Source: Acholoe squamosa
Lineage: Eukaryota; Annelida; Polychaeta; Phyllodocida; Polynoidae
Assembly: GCA_949317995.1 (NCBI GenBank)
Contig: OX439037.1
Coordinates: 19,208,324 to 19,272,323 of the forward strand
DNA length: 64,000 bases
Direction of reading: 5' to 3'
Below are positions 26,556 to 40,000 of this stretch, piece by piece. A program made the position numbers and the translations under genes. Each line of letters begins with the position of its first letter. The stretch's first letter is position 1. Under the pieces are notes generated by a model. It did no database searches. It saw only the letters and a program-made list of their open reading frames with translations, and was not told the DNA's origin.

Positions 26556-27660
26556 TGAACAGAGAATAACTTATATGCCATTTTAGGTCACATGCTACTT
26601 TATGATATATAATACAATGCTGTCATTGTGTGTGCCAATGTTCTATTTTTAGTGCAATGAACATCATCAATGTACTGTTGTATTCCCAGGTTTCCACTCA
26701 GGCTTCTGGTACTTTAGTTGTCTCTTTGACTAGTCTGCTTTTTATCTTCTCAAAAAAGTCCTAATATAGGAGTAGCTTTACAAAATACACTGTCTGTCGT
26801 GTGCTGATACTTTGCTGCATATTTCGTGTGCTTAACCCCAAACACAACTATCTATGGTAGCTTACATTTTCCAGCGCTTATATGATATTGAAAACAACTG
26901 TTATCTCACTGTCCTTAGGATAACTGTGTAGACTGTAGCATAGTAGGATCTGTAATTCATGCTTCATTCTTTCAGGACTCTTTCTCCTTTCTCCATATAA
27001 TACTCAATAGCTATGGATTTTCAGTTTTGTATCTTTTATTTTTCACTTATATTAGGGAATTCTCCATTTTAGTCACTGTACCTTGTACTTACTTAAGTTA
27101 TACTTTATAAAATTATAACATACATACTTAAACATCGGCAGTCATTTGCATATAAGAAGTATTGGGCCACTGCTATATTGAGTATAATGTAATGCATGAT
27201 ACCATTATATTGATCTGAATTTCCCTGGTTTGGGACAGGCAGTGAGAGGCACAGAGATGGAAGTCTTCAGGGATTTCCCTGATTTCAGGGGTTTTTCAAG
27301 TCCCAAAGACCTATACTTTCAGATAAAAAATGAACATTTAGACAGGTTCAAATATAGCATTTCAGGGATTTCTGGCCTCAGTGACTTTCATCCCTGGAGG
27401 CATCCCTGAGCCATTTTACATAACAAAAAGCAGTTAAACATAGGGAGTTCTGTGTGTACCCAAGACCTGTTTCACATGGTGGTTTGTACTTGTCACACCA
27501 ATTATCCCAATATACTCATTATTTGGTTTTTATATACTTGTACAATACAACGTTCATTTGAAGGGTGCTGCTTACCTGAAATTGGTCAACATTGTCTTGG
27601 CGTGTAATGTACATTGTTACATTGAGCCAGATTACAGTCCATTAAATTGTTGGACAGACT

Positions 27661-29041
27661 ACAGCTCGATGCAGCAAGTTGGGAACCTAAAACTTAATTT
27701 TTCCTGAATTTTCACTAAGAAATTCTGTAGTTTAACCGAAAATTATCCGATTTACACAATATTTGCAGCAAATGAAAGACGGAATTCATTGCTGTCAGAC
27801 CAGGGTAGATGGTTTTACATTAATGTAGTGCACAGTTTACCACTGAAGTACAAAGTATAGATTTAAAAATCATTAGTTTAAAAGAATTCCTGTTTTTCAA
27901 AGTTTAGCCCTATATATTTTGTGAAAAATATTTCTAACCATCTGTTTTTCATAGAGAGTGCATAATACTGACCCATCAAGTTGATAAATGAGTATGCTTA
28001 ATTTTCCTACCTCTTTGGTGGCTCATTACACTATGGGAGACGTCATTTTTGTTAGTTTGTTTAAACTGTGATTTTCAGCACAGTTTTTGATTGGTTTTTG
28101 ATGTGGGACCACATAGATCACCATATATGGATGTGGAATCCCCCCACTGATACCAAAATTATCCATTTTTGTGTTCTACTTGATCACCTTTAAAGGCATG
28201 TGAAATATCTAAGTGATACAATAAGTGTGAGAAGAATCAGGCATGTCTCATGACTCTAGTCTTTGGTGGCGACAACACTTTTGTTGCTATGTACAGCTAA
28301 ATAGCTCATTATAAAACGGCTGGCAGTGCTCTGCTACACTATAGAAGTGACCTTGAGTGCATTATAGGAGTACAGTGCATGCCTGAGCAAGGTCACAGTA
28401 GTGATAAACAAGTTGAGGGCCATTAAATGGTCTAGACATACCTTGATACGGTGATTAATTGTTTGGAATGTAATGTACAACGTTTTATAAAGACAATAGA
28501 CAACTCCTTCTTCACATCTTGACTGTCTGTTGTCCTATAATGCACGAATGCATCTGACAGTCTCGATGTGAAGAAAGTCGTTGTCTATTCTCTAAATAGA
28601 GCATCATAATAGGCCTATGGGGTTCTAATAGCATTTCAATATGGTTTTCAATGAATCATAAGGTCAAAAGAATATTTGATGATGGAATTTAATAGAAACA
28701 AAAGGGAAATTTCACCATGGACCTATTCACATTGTTCAGGTCTTCAGATATTCTTATCTTGAAAATGATGAAGACATTTATGAGCATGGTGCTTTTCCAG
28801 CCCGTATGGGACCTACAGAGGGCATTTCATCTAGTGTGACATGTATAATGAGGGAATAATGCATAGCACATGCTTCTATTTTCATATTTTGTTATGTTTT
28901 TTTTTTTATAGAATCATACACAAGACTTGTCTTCTGCAAAATATGCAAAAAAGTCCCTTGAATGAAGACATTTTACATGCACAGCTGCCTCCAAAACTGA
29001 AAAACACTCAGGTTCCCAACTTGCTGCATCGAGCTTTAGTA
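27661..29041. repeat. Inverted repeat pair 1.35 kb apart
   Basis: AGCTCGATGCAGCAAGTTGG at about 27663 continues GAACCT. The inverse, AGGTTCCCAACTTGCTGCAT, lies at about 29009-29035. About 26 bp of arms match. No coding sequence lies between. Confidence 0.6.
28491..28593. repeat. Long imperfect hairpin
   Basis: ACAATAGACAACTCCTTCTT and CACATCTTGACTGTC on the left pair with GACAGTCTCGATGTGAAG and AAAGTCGTTGTCTATT on the right, giving arms of about 38 nt and a loop of about 28 nt. It could be a short palindromic transposon relic or an expressed hairpin. Confidence 0.75.
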
Positions 29042-31924
29042 CTAGAAAATATGAAAAAAGAAAATTATCTAGGATAAAAACAAATTCAATGTCACAATTT
29101 CCATCAGATGATACAAAGTTAAGACTGTGTATTATTATATAAGCATTTGATATTGTGGAAGGCATTTCATACTCAAACTGATACTCAAAGTTCTAGTCGC
29201 TTGCACAGAATGATATTTAGCTCAAGGGGAAAGTTAAATGAATTCAGTAGTTGAAATTGAAAAAAAAACTAGGATGATTTTGTAATGGATGCTATAGTCA
29301 CAATTTTATAACCTGGGCGAGACACCGAACTAGAAGAAATGTTATCATATACTGTATATCAATGTTATAATACAAAGCAAACCTTGAATGTTTAATAAGG
29401 TATTTATCATTAAATGGCTACTCAAGCCAAATATAAAGGGTTTTATAAATGCTTCTTAGAAATGGGGTTTCCACCTAACATAATCTTCACTCAGCAAGCT
29501 GTTAGTAAATTCGGTCTCGGAAATACCAGGTACTTAATAACTGTTTCCCTTATGGTAATTATACCTCGGTTAAAATAGGTGCCTGCCTCATGATTTGTCT
29601 TAGGAGATTTGATAGTTTTGTATTGGCAAAACTCTCATAGGCAGTTGTCTAACAATCACAACAATATGCAAAAGTTTTTGTGTAATAGATGTAGTTTCGG
29701 CATTTGAATTTCAGAGCTTTGAGCATTTGATAACCATAGTCGTGTAACCATGTGCCAACAGTAAGTCTACATTATAGGCAGGCAAGAACAAAATACATTG
29801 GATGTACTTAGGATTTAGTCACAATTATAGTTATTACTTGATTTGATTTGCAGTGCTATGCGACCCCAGGATACCTAACTATTGAATAATGCAGCAACAA
29901 AGCTGCTTCCATATACTCTTACTATTTACAGTGAAATATCATTGGAAAATAATGGGCAATTCATAAGTGGTAGCATTTCTGCAGGCCTAACCATAAATAA
30001 TCCAACGTTACTCATTGAAGCCTATTTGAACAAAACGATCATTTTCCACCTACTTATACCGGGGTATTTACTTTTTTTGTGGTAAACAGACATGTCACTT
30101 TTCCTGGTTTTGTTGGGTCCAGGTTTCTTGAAGTTTACGCTTGTTTTGTCTGCAAGCAAATGGCATATCTGGATATATTATTCTCCTGATATTGTTTTAC
30201 GTACTGTTGTACTTCTATATGTCGCTCTTGTGTGTATTTCTATTTTACATAGTTATTAATCTTATTTCTCTACTTGCAAACTATTGCAGCGTATAATGTG
30301 TCAAGTATATCTTCATATGCCAAAGATGTAATTGAAAAAGTTTCCACTAAGATGATAAGAGGACAGTGAACAAGGTAAAGTGAATAGTTCAAGGAACAGT
30401 TGAACATTTGTAAATTGTCCTTCCTTTAGGCTTTTGGCTATTTCAAATACAGAAATTATGGAGTAAATGATACGAAACTCCCTTTTAATATTGTAGTTTA
30501 GTTTGTAGCCCTTAATATAAAACGCACAAAGTGAAAGTAGAAAATAAAATTCACAAAGTGAAGGTAGAAAATAATGCATGAAGTACTTATATTTCGTAAT
30601 TTAGACTAGGTAAGGTGCACAAAATTATTTACTCATTCTTTGGTCTCGCCAGTAATTAGGGAACTAACAAATATGAGACATCGATATTTTAAGGTTACAC
30701 AACTCTACACTTTGAAGATAGGAAAACTGAAATGTTAATTAAAAATTAAGTCTACCTACCCTGTTGCATGATAATGTGTTAATTATTGGAAAAGATTTAA
30801 GTGGATGCGCCCACAAATGGAACATGATAATTATGTACAGATGAATTTGTATACCAGGTATTTCTGATCTCGTTCAATGTAAGTCAGAATGTTGTCGGTA
30901 TTCACTGTGATCGTTTCATATCTGTTTTGATGCTTGTTGGTCAAACATTCAAGACCTGCTGATCTATTAAACAATTGTTGTTCTTTATTCGATATTAAAA
31001 TCATTTGAATAAACTTAAATCTAAAATTTTCACTTTTTGTATTGTTTAGTATGATTAGAACACTCAGGAGGGTCATACATGTACAAATATCGTAGTCAAG
31101 AGATTGAGGTATGGCTAAGTGTGTATTTGGAAGATCAGACAACCAAATAAGCTTTGTTTAAGTTCTTTTGGTTTCAGACTTTTTATTCACAAAATACATA
31201 ATTTTCAATTGGTGAAGTACATTCAATTGAATAACTTACAAGTGTTAGTATCTATATATTAAGTTCCAATGATTTCAGAATTTCTATTGACAAAGGGCGC
31301 ACTGTACCATTGTATAAGCAATTGAATTATTGATATATATAACATATATATCAGTACAGGTACAGGAAAGTCTAATTGAATTAATTCTACCGTAATAGGT
31401 AATAATGTCAGCTTTGACAACACTGGAAGCAGCAAATTAGAAAGACAATTGAGATAGGCAAACTGGCATGATTCCCGCAGAGTTTCACTAGAATACAAGA
31501 CTCGTAACGAATAACCTCAATACCTACATGAAATATAGGTCCACGGCTATCGTGCAATGCAAATCAAAGCAAGGCAAGAACCACAGGGTATATAGCAAAG
31601 CACAATTAGGTCACTATGAACATCTCAAGAATAACAACATACAGACAGGAAATATTGGGTATTGAAAAAATAACTAAAGCTTCTAAATACATCGGCCATA
31701 TGACACTTAAATCATGAGTAAAGAATTAGGTATAGCGGCACGAATTTATAAAAGCACACAGCAGCACTGGTTGGAGTCAGGTTTCTGGGGTTCCTTCAGT
31801 CATCAAATTGCCTACACCGAGATTTCCTTGTCAGTCTACAAACAAGAGAGTGTTTCTATAAGACCTTATTTTTCTGATTTGGATTGCCTTCACATACAGT
31901 GAAGTCTGATGGAGATGTTCATGT

Positions 31925-31925
<1 letters not shown>

Positions 31926-31989
<64 letters not shown>
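31926..31989. repeat. (TA)n microsatellite left of the solo LTR
   Basis: Nearly pure AT dinucleotide run immediately before a TGTAGCG terminus. Confidence 0.95.
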
Positions 31990-31992
<3 letters not shown>

Positions 31993-32373
31993 AGCGTTTG
32001 CCAACCCCGCCTATGAATAAAGGATGATCCAACTCCGCCAACTTGTGTTCAACTCTTATACTTTATTGCCTGGCAGTCTTCGCCACACCATCTAAGTCCT
32101 TATACTGTCTTACGGTGAATACCTGAAGGCCAACCCTGGAGAACGTCCCCATCCAGCTCGTAACTCGAACTGTCCAACGGAGGATCGCTTTCCTATATAT
32201 ATACACCTTCATATCCTCCAACGCTGGCTCGAAGAACCATCAAGTCAGCGTCGGGGGATCTCCTCCGCCAACATGTAAACAACGTCGGTTTCTGACATGA
32301 CTCCGAGCTTAACAGTCTCGCCGCCCCCACGCCAGGGTGGTTTCAGCTCCCCCACCAAGCCCTCGGTCTACGC

Positions 32374-32376
<3 letters not shown>
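31990..32376 (-). mobile_element. Solo LTR-like insertion within a TA microsatellite
   Basis: The plus strand starts TGTAGCGTTTGCC and ends CTACGCCAC, flanked on both sides by TATAT repeats. On the minus strand it reads as an LTR: a TATATATAGG box, then CAATAAAG as polyadenylation signal, then a CTACA end. No internal coding region or second LTR is present, so it is probably a recombined solo LTR. Exact ends are uncertain because the flanks are simple sequence. Confidence 0.6.
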
Positions 32377-32421
<45 letters not shown>

Positions 32422-32425
32422 TAAT
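32377..32425. repeat. (TA)n microsatellite right of the solo LTR
   Basis: TATATA tract continuing the target microsatellite split by the insertion. Confidence 0.9.
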
Positions 32426-32684
32426 ATGTCCATATACTCCGTCGAGCTGACAGCCAATAGTTGTAGACCAATATAGTTATGAGCCTTTGGAATTTGCTCA
32501 TGTTAATTAATTATATTGACTAGAGGAAACATGGGTATATCAGGCATAGATCCCTCTTCTATCTGTATAATATACCTGTAACACATCAGGCAATATTGCT
32601 ATAGCTATTTTTTTTGTCCTGTTTTATTGTGAGATAGAAACAACCATACAAAGACACTAACAGTATCCTTTCTACTGTACTCAC

Positions 32685-34074
32685 CGGCATTTCCGTAAAG
32701 TCCACTGCCTTAGGGTTTACAACTTTACTGATGCCGTGATATTGAAGTACTCCTGGGGAAAAGAGAAAAATGAATAATACAATGAGAGGGGGAAGTAAGT
32801 ATTAATTGGGAGGGGAAGTAGATTTGTATCTTTGGGGCTGAGTGAATTTGCAGCCCTGAGGGACCAGATTGATTTCAACCACTTTGCTGAACGAATATAT
32901 GTATGCATACATCCTAATGCAATAGTGGTAGCATTATGAAAAGTTTATTTCTATTTACTGCCTTAAATACCAGAGTCGGTTCCAATGCAGCCGGACCAGA
33001 TGTCTGGTCGGTCTTTATGAATAGTTTTCAACTTGCAGGACATCAGTGAGGTTTTTATAAGCGCCGGATAACAGTTATTTGGCCATGAGGACCGAGTGTC
33101 CTGTACATTCTTTGAAAATACATTCATAAAGAGTGATGCATATAACCATTTCTTGATTTAACTCACCATCGGCACCGATGGGTCCCATAGCAGTCAGGAG
33201 GTAGTACTTATTGTTGGCCAGGTCAGTAAGGAGGTCTTTATCAGCTAGTGGCAAACCACTGACCAGACTTTTAGACTTGATGTAGGAGAAGTGGCAGGTG
33301 ATCCTGCCATCCACATACTCCCCAGACATGGTCTCATGTAGACCTAATGAGGGCTGTAAGATAATGATGGTGTTAGACAGGAAGGTTATGGTGCAGGTTA
33401 GGAATTCAGAATGAATCCAAATGGAATATAACTGCTGTAATAGGTCCATATTACCTGTTGTAATGCATTACGTATTTGATGTGGTTTATACTAGAACATG
33501 AGATGGACCGCCAACCATTGTCTTACAGAAAGTGCAGAAAGAAACTATACAACATAAGACCTCAGATCCGCCCTATAGAATCTCATTAAATCCAAGTTGT
33601 CATATGACCCAGCACTTACTGGGGAAAGGAACCTGTTGTCTCGTTCCTCATTCACAGCAGACTTAATGGTCACTGCTGCTGCATTGTCTCTCATACAATC
33701 CACAGTGGCCGATGGAGACTGGTGATGGAAAAGGGATATGTATTATATTCTAAAAATGTATTATTCATACTGGTATATCCTAGCATTCTTACCATCTTAC
33801 TATCTTCTAAGTAGAATAACAGTGATAAGTTGATAAAACTTTACTAAATGAGTTTTCAGCAATCAACAAAAATGCAAATTATGATATTTTAACATACCAT
33901 GGTTCCTGTTGATGAAAAGCCAATGGCAAACCACTTGTCTGTTACTGGCATCAAACCGGCAGCTGTAAACTTCACATAATCCCCATCTAATTTCCATCCA
34001 ACTTCTACATCACAATCATTACCAACACAGTTCTCAGGATACCTGAAGCAGTTCTCCTCTAACTCACACACAAC
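32685..34074 (-). other. DOMON unit 4 (four exons, last one shortened)
   Basis: Exons of 177, 99, 187 and 68 nt. Contains [34 protein letters not shown] and [16 protein letters not shown]. The last exon ([22 protein letters not shown]) ends in a CCG|GTGAGT donor about 50 nt earlier than in other units, so at least one more exon should follow towards lower coordinates. A weak candidate after TTTGTAG at about 31837 codes only seven residues before a stop. Confidence 0.8.
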
Positions 34075-37000
34075 CTGTTTGTAGAAAACGAAAATGATTT
34101 TGATCAGACTTTGGACATATTCTCTGTTTCGATGTCCGAGGGGCATGTTTCTGATGGTGTGAATTGAATTTCTAGGTAATAATCATAAACATGTCTTTGT
34201 GATGCCTGAGCACTGGCAATTGCTGTGTGGGAAAACAATTTACAACCACACAGCTTTCCATACCAGTGAATTGCTAGCTATCTTATATACTTATACCTTT
34301 GCCTATTGTGAGTTGTGCATAAATAAGTACATCCACTCACTGCTCTTGGTTGCATTTCTTGTAACACCTTCTTGTCATTTGAAGAGTCCATATGTTCGGT
34401 GAAGTTTATCAGCCGGGGAATGACAACCTTGTTTGTCTTGTGATATCCAAGACGTCCTAAGGACCAAAAGAGCGATATTACAAAATGTGCCACAAATTTT
34501 ACAGTCTATACACTGCAATATATATGGACTAATCGCATACAGTATTAGGGTGATTACAATCATTCATATGCAAGGAATAAAATCATTCATATTCTGAGAG
34601 GGTGCATTAATATCATGAACAGAATCCCCATAATTGTTATGGGTGTGTCTGAACAATAATATAGATGTTCAGAAGTAGGTGAAAGGTTGATTGAAACTTG
34701 AATTACATTCCTTTTGATTTAATCGTGAATTAGAGTTTAAAGAATCATTGATGTTATCACCTTGATCAGTGACAGGTCCCCTGGCAAACATTAAGTCATA
34801 TTTCTGGTTCTGGAGATCCGCCAAAAGGGCTGCATCACCAGCCTGTGATTCCCTATTAGCACCAGCAAGACTTTTAGTTCTCACATAAGCGAAGGAACAG
34901 GTTATCAAGCCATCCTCATATGAACCAGACTTGGTTCCATGAAGACCCAAAGTTGGCTGGAATGTACATTTTCAATAGCAGTTAATGGTCAACAGAAAAT
35001 AATTGGACTAAAACTCTCTTTGGACTTACATGCACCTTCTAGGTCACACATTTTGGAAAAATCATTATCATACAGAAAACAAGCACTTTTGTAGTGTTAT
35101 CTTATTCACAACAGAATATCATTCTACTGCTAGAATTACATGTGTATACATTGATTTAATCACTAGATCTTCAAATCATGAGGTAATTGGCCAATGGTTA
35201 TTTTGTGACCATGTTCCATGGTCAGAGGGAAGATGTAAGTTGCAGTATTACCGGAGATAGGAATCTGTTGTTACGTTTGGTTCTGTTTTGTTCATTGTGA
35301 GCAGATTTTATTTCAACCTCGTCTCCGTTTAGTATGCAGTCAACAGTTGCAGAAGGGGACTAGAAAAGAACAGAAGACATTTTATTTTGAAGTGGTTGAG
35401 TATCTGGAGAGTTACGTGCAGACTAGTTACAGATCTTTCCTCCTTTTATGCCACTTTATCGCATAAAAGTTTGTCATTGTGACTGGGGAATGCACAAAAG
35501 CTACCAACTTAATCACTACTTAAACATACTTCTGTATTAGAAAGCTTATTGGATAAGTGCTACTTGATCTGAGAAAAAAACAAACTTACCATGAGACCTG
35601 TAGTTGAGAATCCAATCGCCAGATACTTCTCATCAGCTGAAAGTTCTCCCGAGACCAGAAACTTGACATAATCTCCATCCAACTGCCATGTAGCACTCAC
35701 TATGGCATTTCCATCAGGGGATTGGAAGCAATTCTTTTCATTTCTACACACACTCTATAAAAAGACACACGTTTATCTCAAAATGTATTGCCAATTTGTA
35801 ACTTGACCGTTTTTTCTTTGGCTGGGGTTCTGCTAAAGTCATTTACATTTTTATGAGATGTTCAAGGGATAACATTATAAACGTACCTTATGGAAGGCAA
35901 GTTAAGAGATCTGGAGCTTATTTCAAAACATCCTGGGATCGCAACCCCAGCGATCTTAGTGTAGGCACATATCATAAGACCTGGCTGGTCTACCCTATCT
36001 AATGCAGTGGTTGCAGGCCTGTCAAGAATAGCAAGTCCTGGGATCACTTCACTATTCCTTTTCCAGCACTAAGATCACTGCGATCTTACTGAAAAAATTA
36101 CATAGTGGTTTCACCTGAGTACAAGAGCACTTACAGGGAACACTCCTGATGGAAAGAGTGAATAGCCTGCTGCATACATATATAGAGGGGAGGGAGGCCG
36201 TTTGCTGAGTGTCCTAGAGGGCTCTTAGGGCTACTCATGCGTTAAGTGCACTGTAAGGTAATTCTTCTTTTCTCTCTCTTTGTCCTGGGGGGAGGGCACA
36301 ATGCTTCTAATAGGCAAGCATAAATCATACATTCATGGGAACAACTCTTGAATACTGTACTGGGGTCAACTGCACCCTGTGCTCTTTTGTTAGCCCATAT
36401 GGGGACGGGGAACGATGGTATAAACACTGTTGTGAAGAAGAGTGGCTCCACAGCTATTCCTTTATTTTGGGACTCTTACCCCTGTGCCCAGTCAGTACTT
36501 CTTGGAATAGTGTAAGAGGGCTGAGGCTAAGATCAATGCGATCTTAGTACTGGCTAGGAAATCTGAACGCAGTCTAATCTTAAGATTGCTTAATAGGATA
36601 AGGTAGAATAATTCCTAAGATCGCTGGGGTTGCGATCCCAGGATGTTTTGAATTAACCTCCTGTGCCCAGTCAGTACTTCTTGGAATAGTGTAGGAGCGC
36701 TGAGGCTAAGATCGATGCGATCTTAGTGCTGGCTAGGAAATGTGAATGCAGTCTAATCTTAAGATCGCTTAATAGGATAAGGTAGAATAATTCCTAAGAT
36801 CGCTGAGGTTGCGATCCCAGGATGTTTTGAATTAACCTCCAGATTCTCACTGTAGACTTGTAGTAAAGCCTATGACTTTTCCCCTGCCTATAAGGTGCGC
36901 CCTGAATTCAAAGTAGTATAGTATGTATCGGAACGGGAATATAGCTGACTACAGGATATTTAATACTCACTGTGGATGCAGCCAATCCATTTGGTCACAT

Positions 37001-40000
37001 GACCTGGACCTCCGTGGTGCATACCCATATATGGTCATGTGACCTTGACCTAATTAGGGGTGTGCATGCCCATATATGGTCATGTGACCTTGAGCTTGAC
37101 CTAATTAGGGGATTACCCCGGTCATGTGACCCCTCATTTGCATAATAGGCCACCCTCCCTTTACCTAATTAGGGGAACAGGACTATAGCTAACTACAGGA
37201 TGCAGCCAATCAGAGGCCTCCATTTGGTCATGTGACCTGAACTCCCTGTGGTGCATCCCCATATATGGTAATGTGACCTTGAGCTTGACCTAATTAGTGG
37301 TGTGCATGCCCATATATGGTCATGTGCTCCATATGGTCACGTAACCTGGACCCCCGTGGTGAGTTCCTTATTTGGAAAATAGGCCACGCCCCCTTTGGCC
37401 ATGTGACCTACACTCTGCATGGTGAGCTCCTTATTTGGAAAATAGATCACACCCTTAGCCAATTAGAGGCCTTCATTTGTGACCTGATTATGTAAATGGG
37501 GGTTGGTTAACCAAGTAACCCTTTTGTTTGTAAACAACACATGATTTAACTATGTGGTTTTTTTTGGGGGTAAAAAAAAAGTTTTTTAAAATGGGGGGGC
37601 CCTTGGGGTGGGGGCCCCTTAAAATAGAGTGATTATGTTGATGATTATGTTGCCCAAAAAAAAAAAATCAATTAAATGGTCAGTATATCCGTCAGCTGTA
37701 GTTGCACCAGCATGGAATTCTCTAGCGTGAGGGTGATAATGTTCAACATCAGCAGGAGCAGCAGCAGTAGCACCTTCATCAGCAGAAGCAGCAGCACCTT
37801 CAGCAGCAGTAGCAGCAGAAGCAGCAGTAGGCACAGCAGGGGCTACACCACATGGGTTGTAAGCAAAAGCAGCTGCTGTAGCATCTTGAGCAGTAGGAAA
37901 AAAAGCTGAATCCTTGGACCTTTTCGTCTTCCTTAAAAACTGCAGCTTAGTAGGTCTTTTACTCATGGTGAGGGTTGAAGAGAAAGTGTGAGTGAATGAA
38001 ATTTTCTTTCTCCCTTATATACTCCTCTGGAGATAAGCCTCTTACTACAGTTTAAATACAGTAAAATCTCTTTATAACGAACTACTTGGGACAAGCAAAA
38101 TAATTCGTTATAAACAAATTTCGTAGTATCCAAATAAGAGAATTTATAGCCCTTATAACCAGGTATAGACTCTATTAAGGGGTTTGGGGGAAGTCCTATT
38201 AAATGCTATGGCGTCCCTCACAGGTAGGTGTTGGGGCGGAGAGTCCTGTTCAAAAGCTGTAGCCCCCCTCTGATGTACCCCCACCCCACCCTTCCCGGCC
38301 ATACTAGGGACAGGTAGGTGTGGGGGCAGGGTGGGGAGAGAAGTGCTATTCAAAGGCTGGAGGCCCCTCTGATGTACCCCCACCCTTCCCGGCCGTATTG
38401 GGGCAGGTAAGTGCGGGGGGAGGGAGAAGTCCTGTTCAAAGGCTGTGATGTAGACTAAAACTACCATAAGAAATACATTTTCAGTCAGAATTTGTTCGTT
38501 ACATCCGAATTCTAAAGCCCATACTTCGTTATATAAGGATTATTTAACTATAGAATTGTATGGTTATGATTAGGGACCAAGCATTTTGTTTGTTATAACC
38601 GAAAATTCGTTATAACAGGATTTGTTATAAAGAGATTTTACTGTAGATGAAAGGTGGCTTTTGGTTTAAGTCACCTACTAACAAGGGGAGGGGTAAAAAT
38701 TAAGGAATCTCATAATACCTTAACGAGCGAACCTTCCTTACACCTGTAAGTCGTACAGCTTCTAACTTTTTGTAAGCCCACCAAATACAGTTATCACAAG
38801 ACCTTTCCACCTGTTTCATGTCAACAGATCTAAAGATAAGTCGCTACACAGAATGCAAGCGATCACCCATAATCCCACCAAATACTCTTGTCACAGTGTC
38901 TTTCCTTTATGTTTTACTTTGATTTTTATAATCTCATAATGAGTGACATTGTCTTACACCTGTAAGCCACATTAAGATATTTATCACAGGTTCTAACAAC
39001 TGTAATCCTACCAAGATTTCTATTTTCAGCTGGATACTCCCCATAGATTCCTTAGCTCATTAAGTGTGGTTGGTCCCAGAGGGAAAAGATAAAGGACTTA
39101 AAAGGATTTTGATTCCATAGTCACAGAGATTTTTCCTCGGTCAGGTGTTTGTCTCCTCTTGTTAACCACCCCTGGTAATTATTTTAATTAGTAGAGCCGC
39201 CCTGTCCCTTGAAACAGGGGCGGGTTTACTAAAAATTAAAATATGAGTGAGGTCACGTGACCCCTATGTTTGTAAACAACACGAGGTGTAGCTACATGAC
39301 CCTTGTTTGTAATCAAGGCCCGGGTTAATTATGCAAATGAGATAGTGACCTAATTAGGGATTAGCAACCATTTTCACCTGCCGTTTGCTGTAGGCATCGA
39401 TCCCTTAGAATCATTAAGTGTGGTTGGTCCCAGAGGGAAAAGATAAAAGACTTAAAGAGATTTTAACCACTCTTTGTAGTTTTGTATACAGACTTTGAAT
39501 GTCTTAATCTCCTAACGAACCATAATCTGCTTATACATGTAATAGGTAGGTAGGTAGGTAGGTAGGTAGGCAGGCGGGGAGGTGGGTATGTGTCCACCAT
39601 TTCTGCTGTGTACCCCACACCTTTGGTAGTGAGTAATCCAATTAAAACACTTTGACTTTTCTCTTACAAGATTATATTTTCCCTTTGTTGTTAATCACCA
39701 CCTGTAGTTTTTGTATACAGACTTTGAACACCTTAATCTCCTAATGATCCATAATCCTCTGATACATGTAAGTCGTATTAAGGTAATTATCACAGTTGTT
39801 ACACCTGTTATCCCACTTTGATACACTTATTCCAAAAAGCATTTTTCCCTTTTTCATGTTGATTGATTGAGGGGTGGAAGGATCCAGGTGAAAACGGGAT
39901 TAGATCTTTCTCTCAATTATATAAAGAGTCCTGAAGGGCAGATTATGTCCGCTGTCTCCTTTGACAGCATCAGCGGCAGCAGGGGCAGCAGAAGCAGAAG

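Larger units (their letters stand above)
25539..31836. other. Gene-poor convergent interval
   Basis: AT-rich sequence between the convergent malic enzyme and DOMON genes. Apart from a family A MITE (26397-26555), a hairpin (28491-28593), a distant inverted pair (27661/29038) and simple sequence, nothing is recognisable. It may hold long 3' UTRs of both genes. An AATAAA on the minus strand at about 31180-31187 could serve the DOMON gene. Confidence 0.5.
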
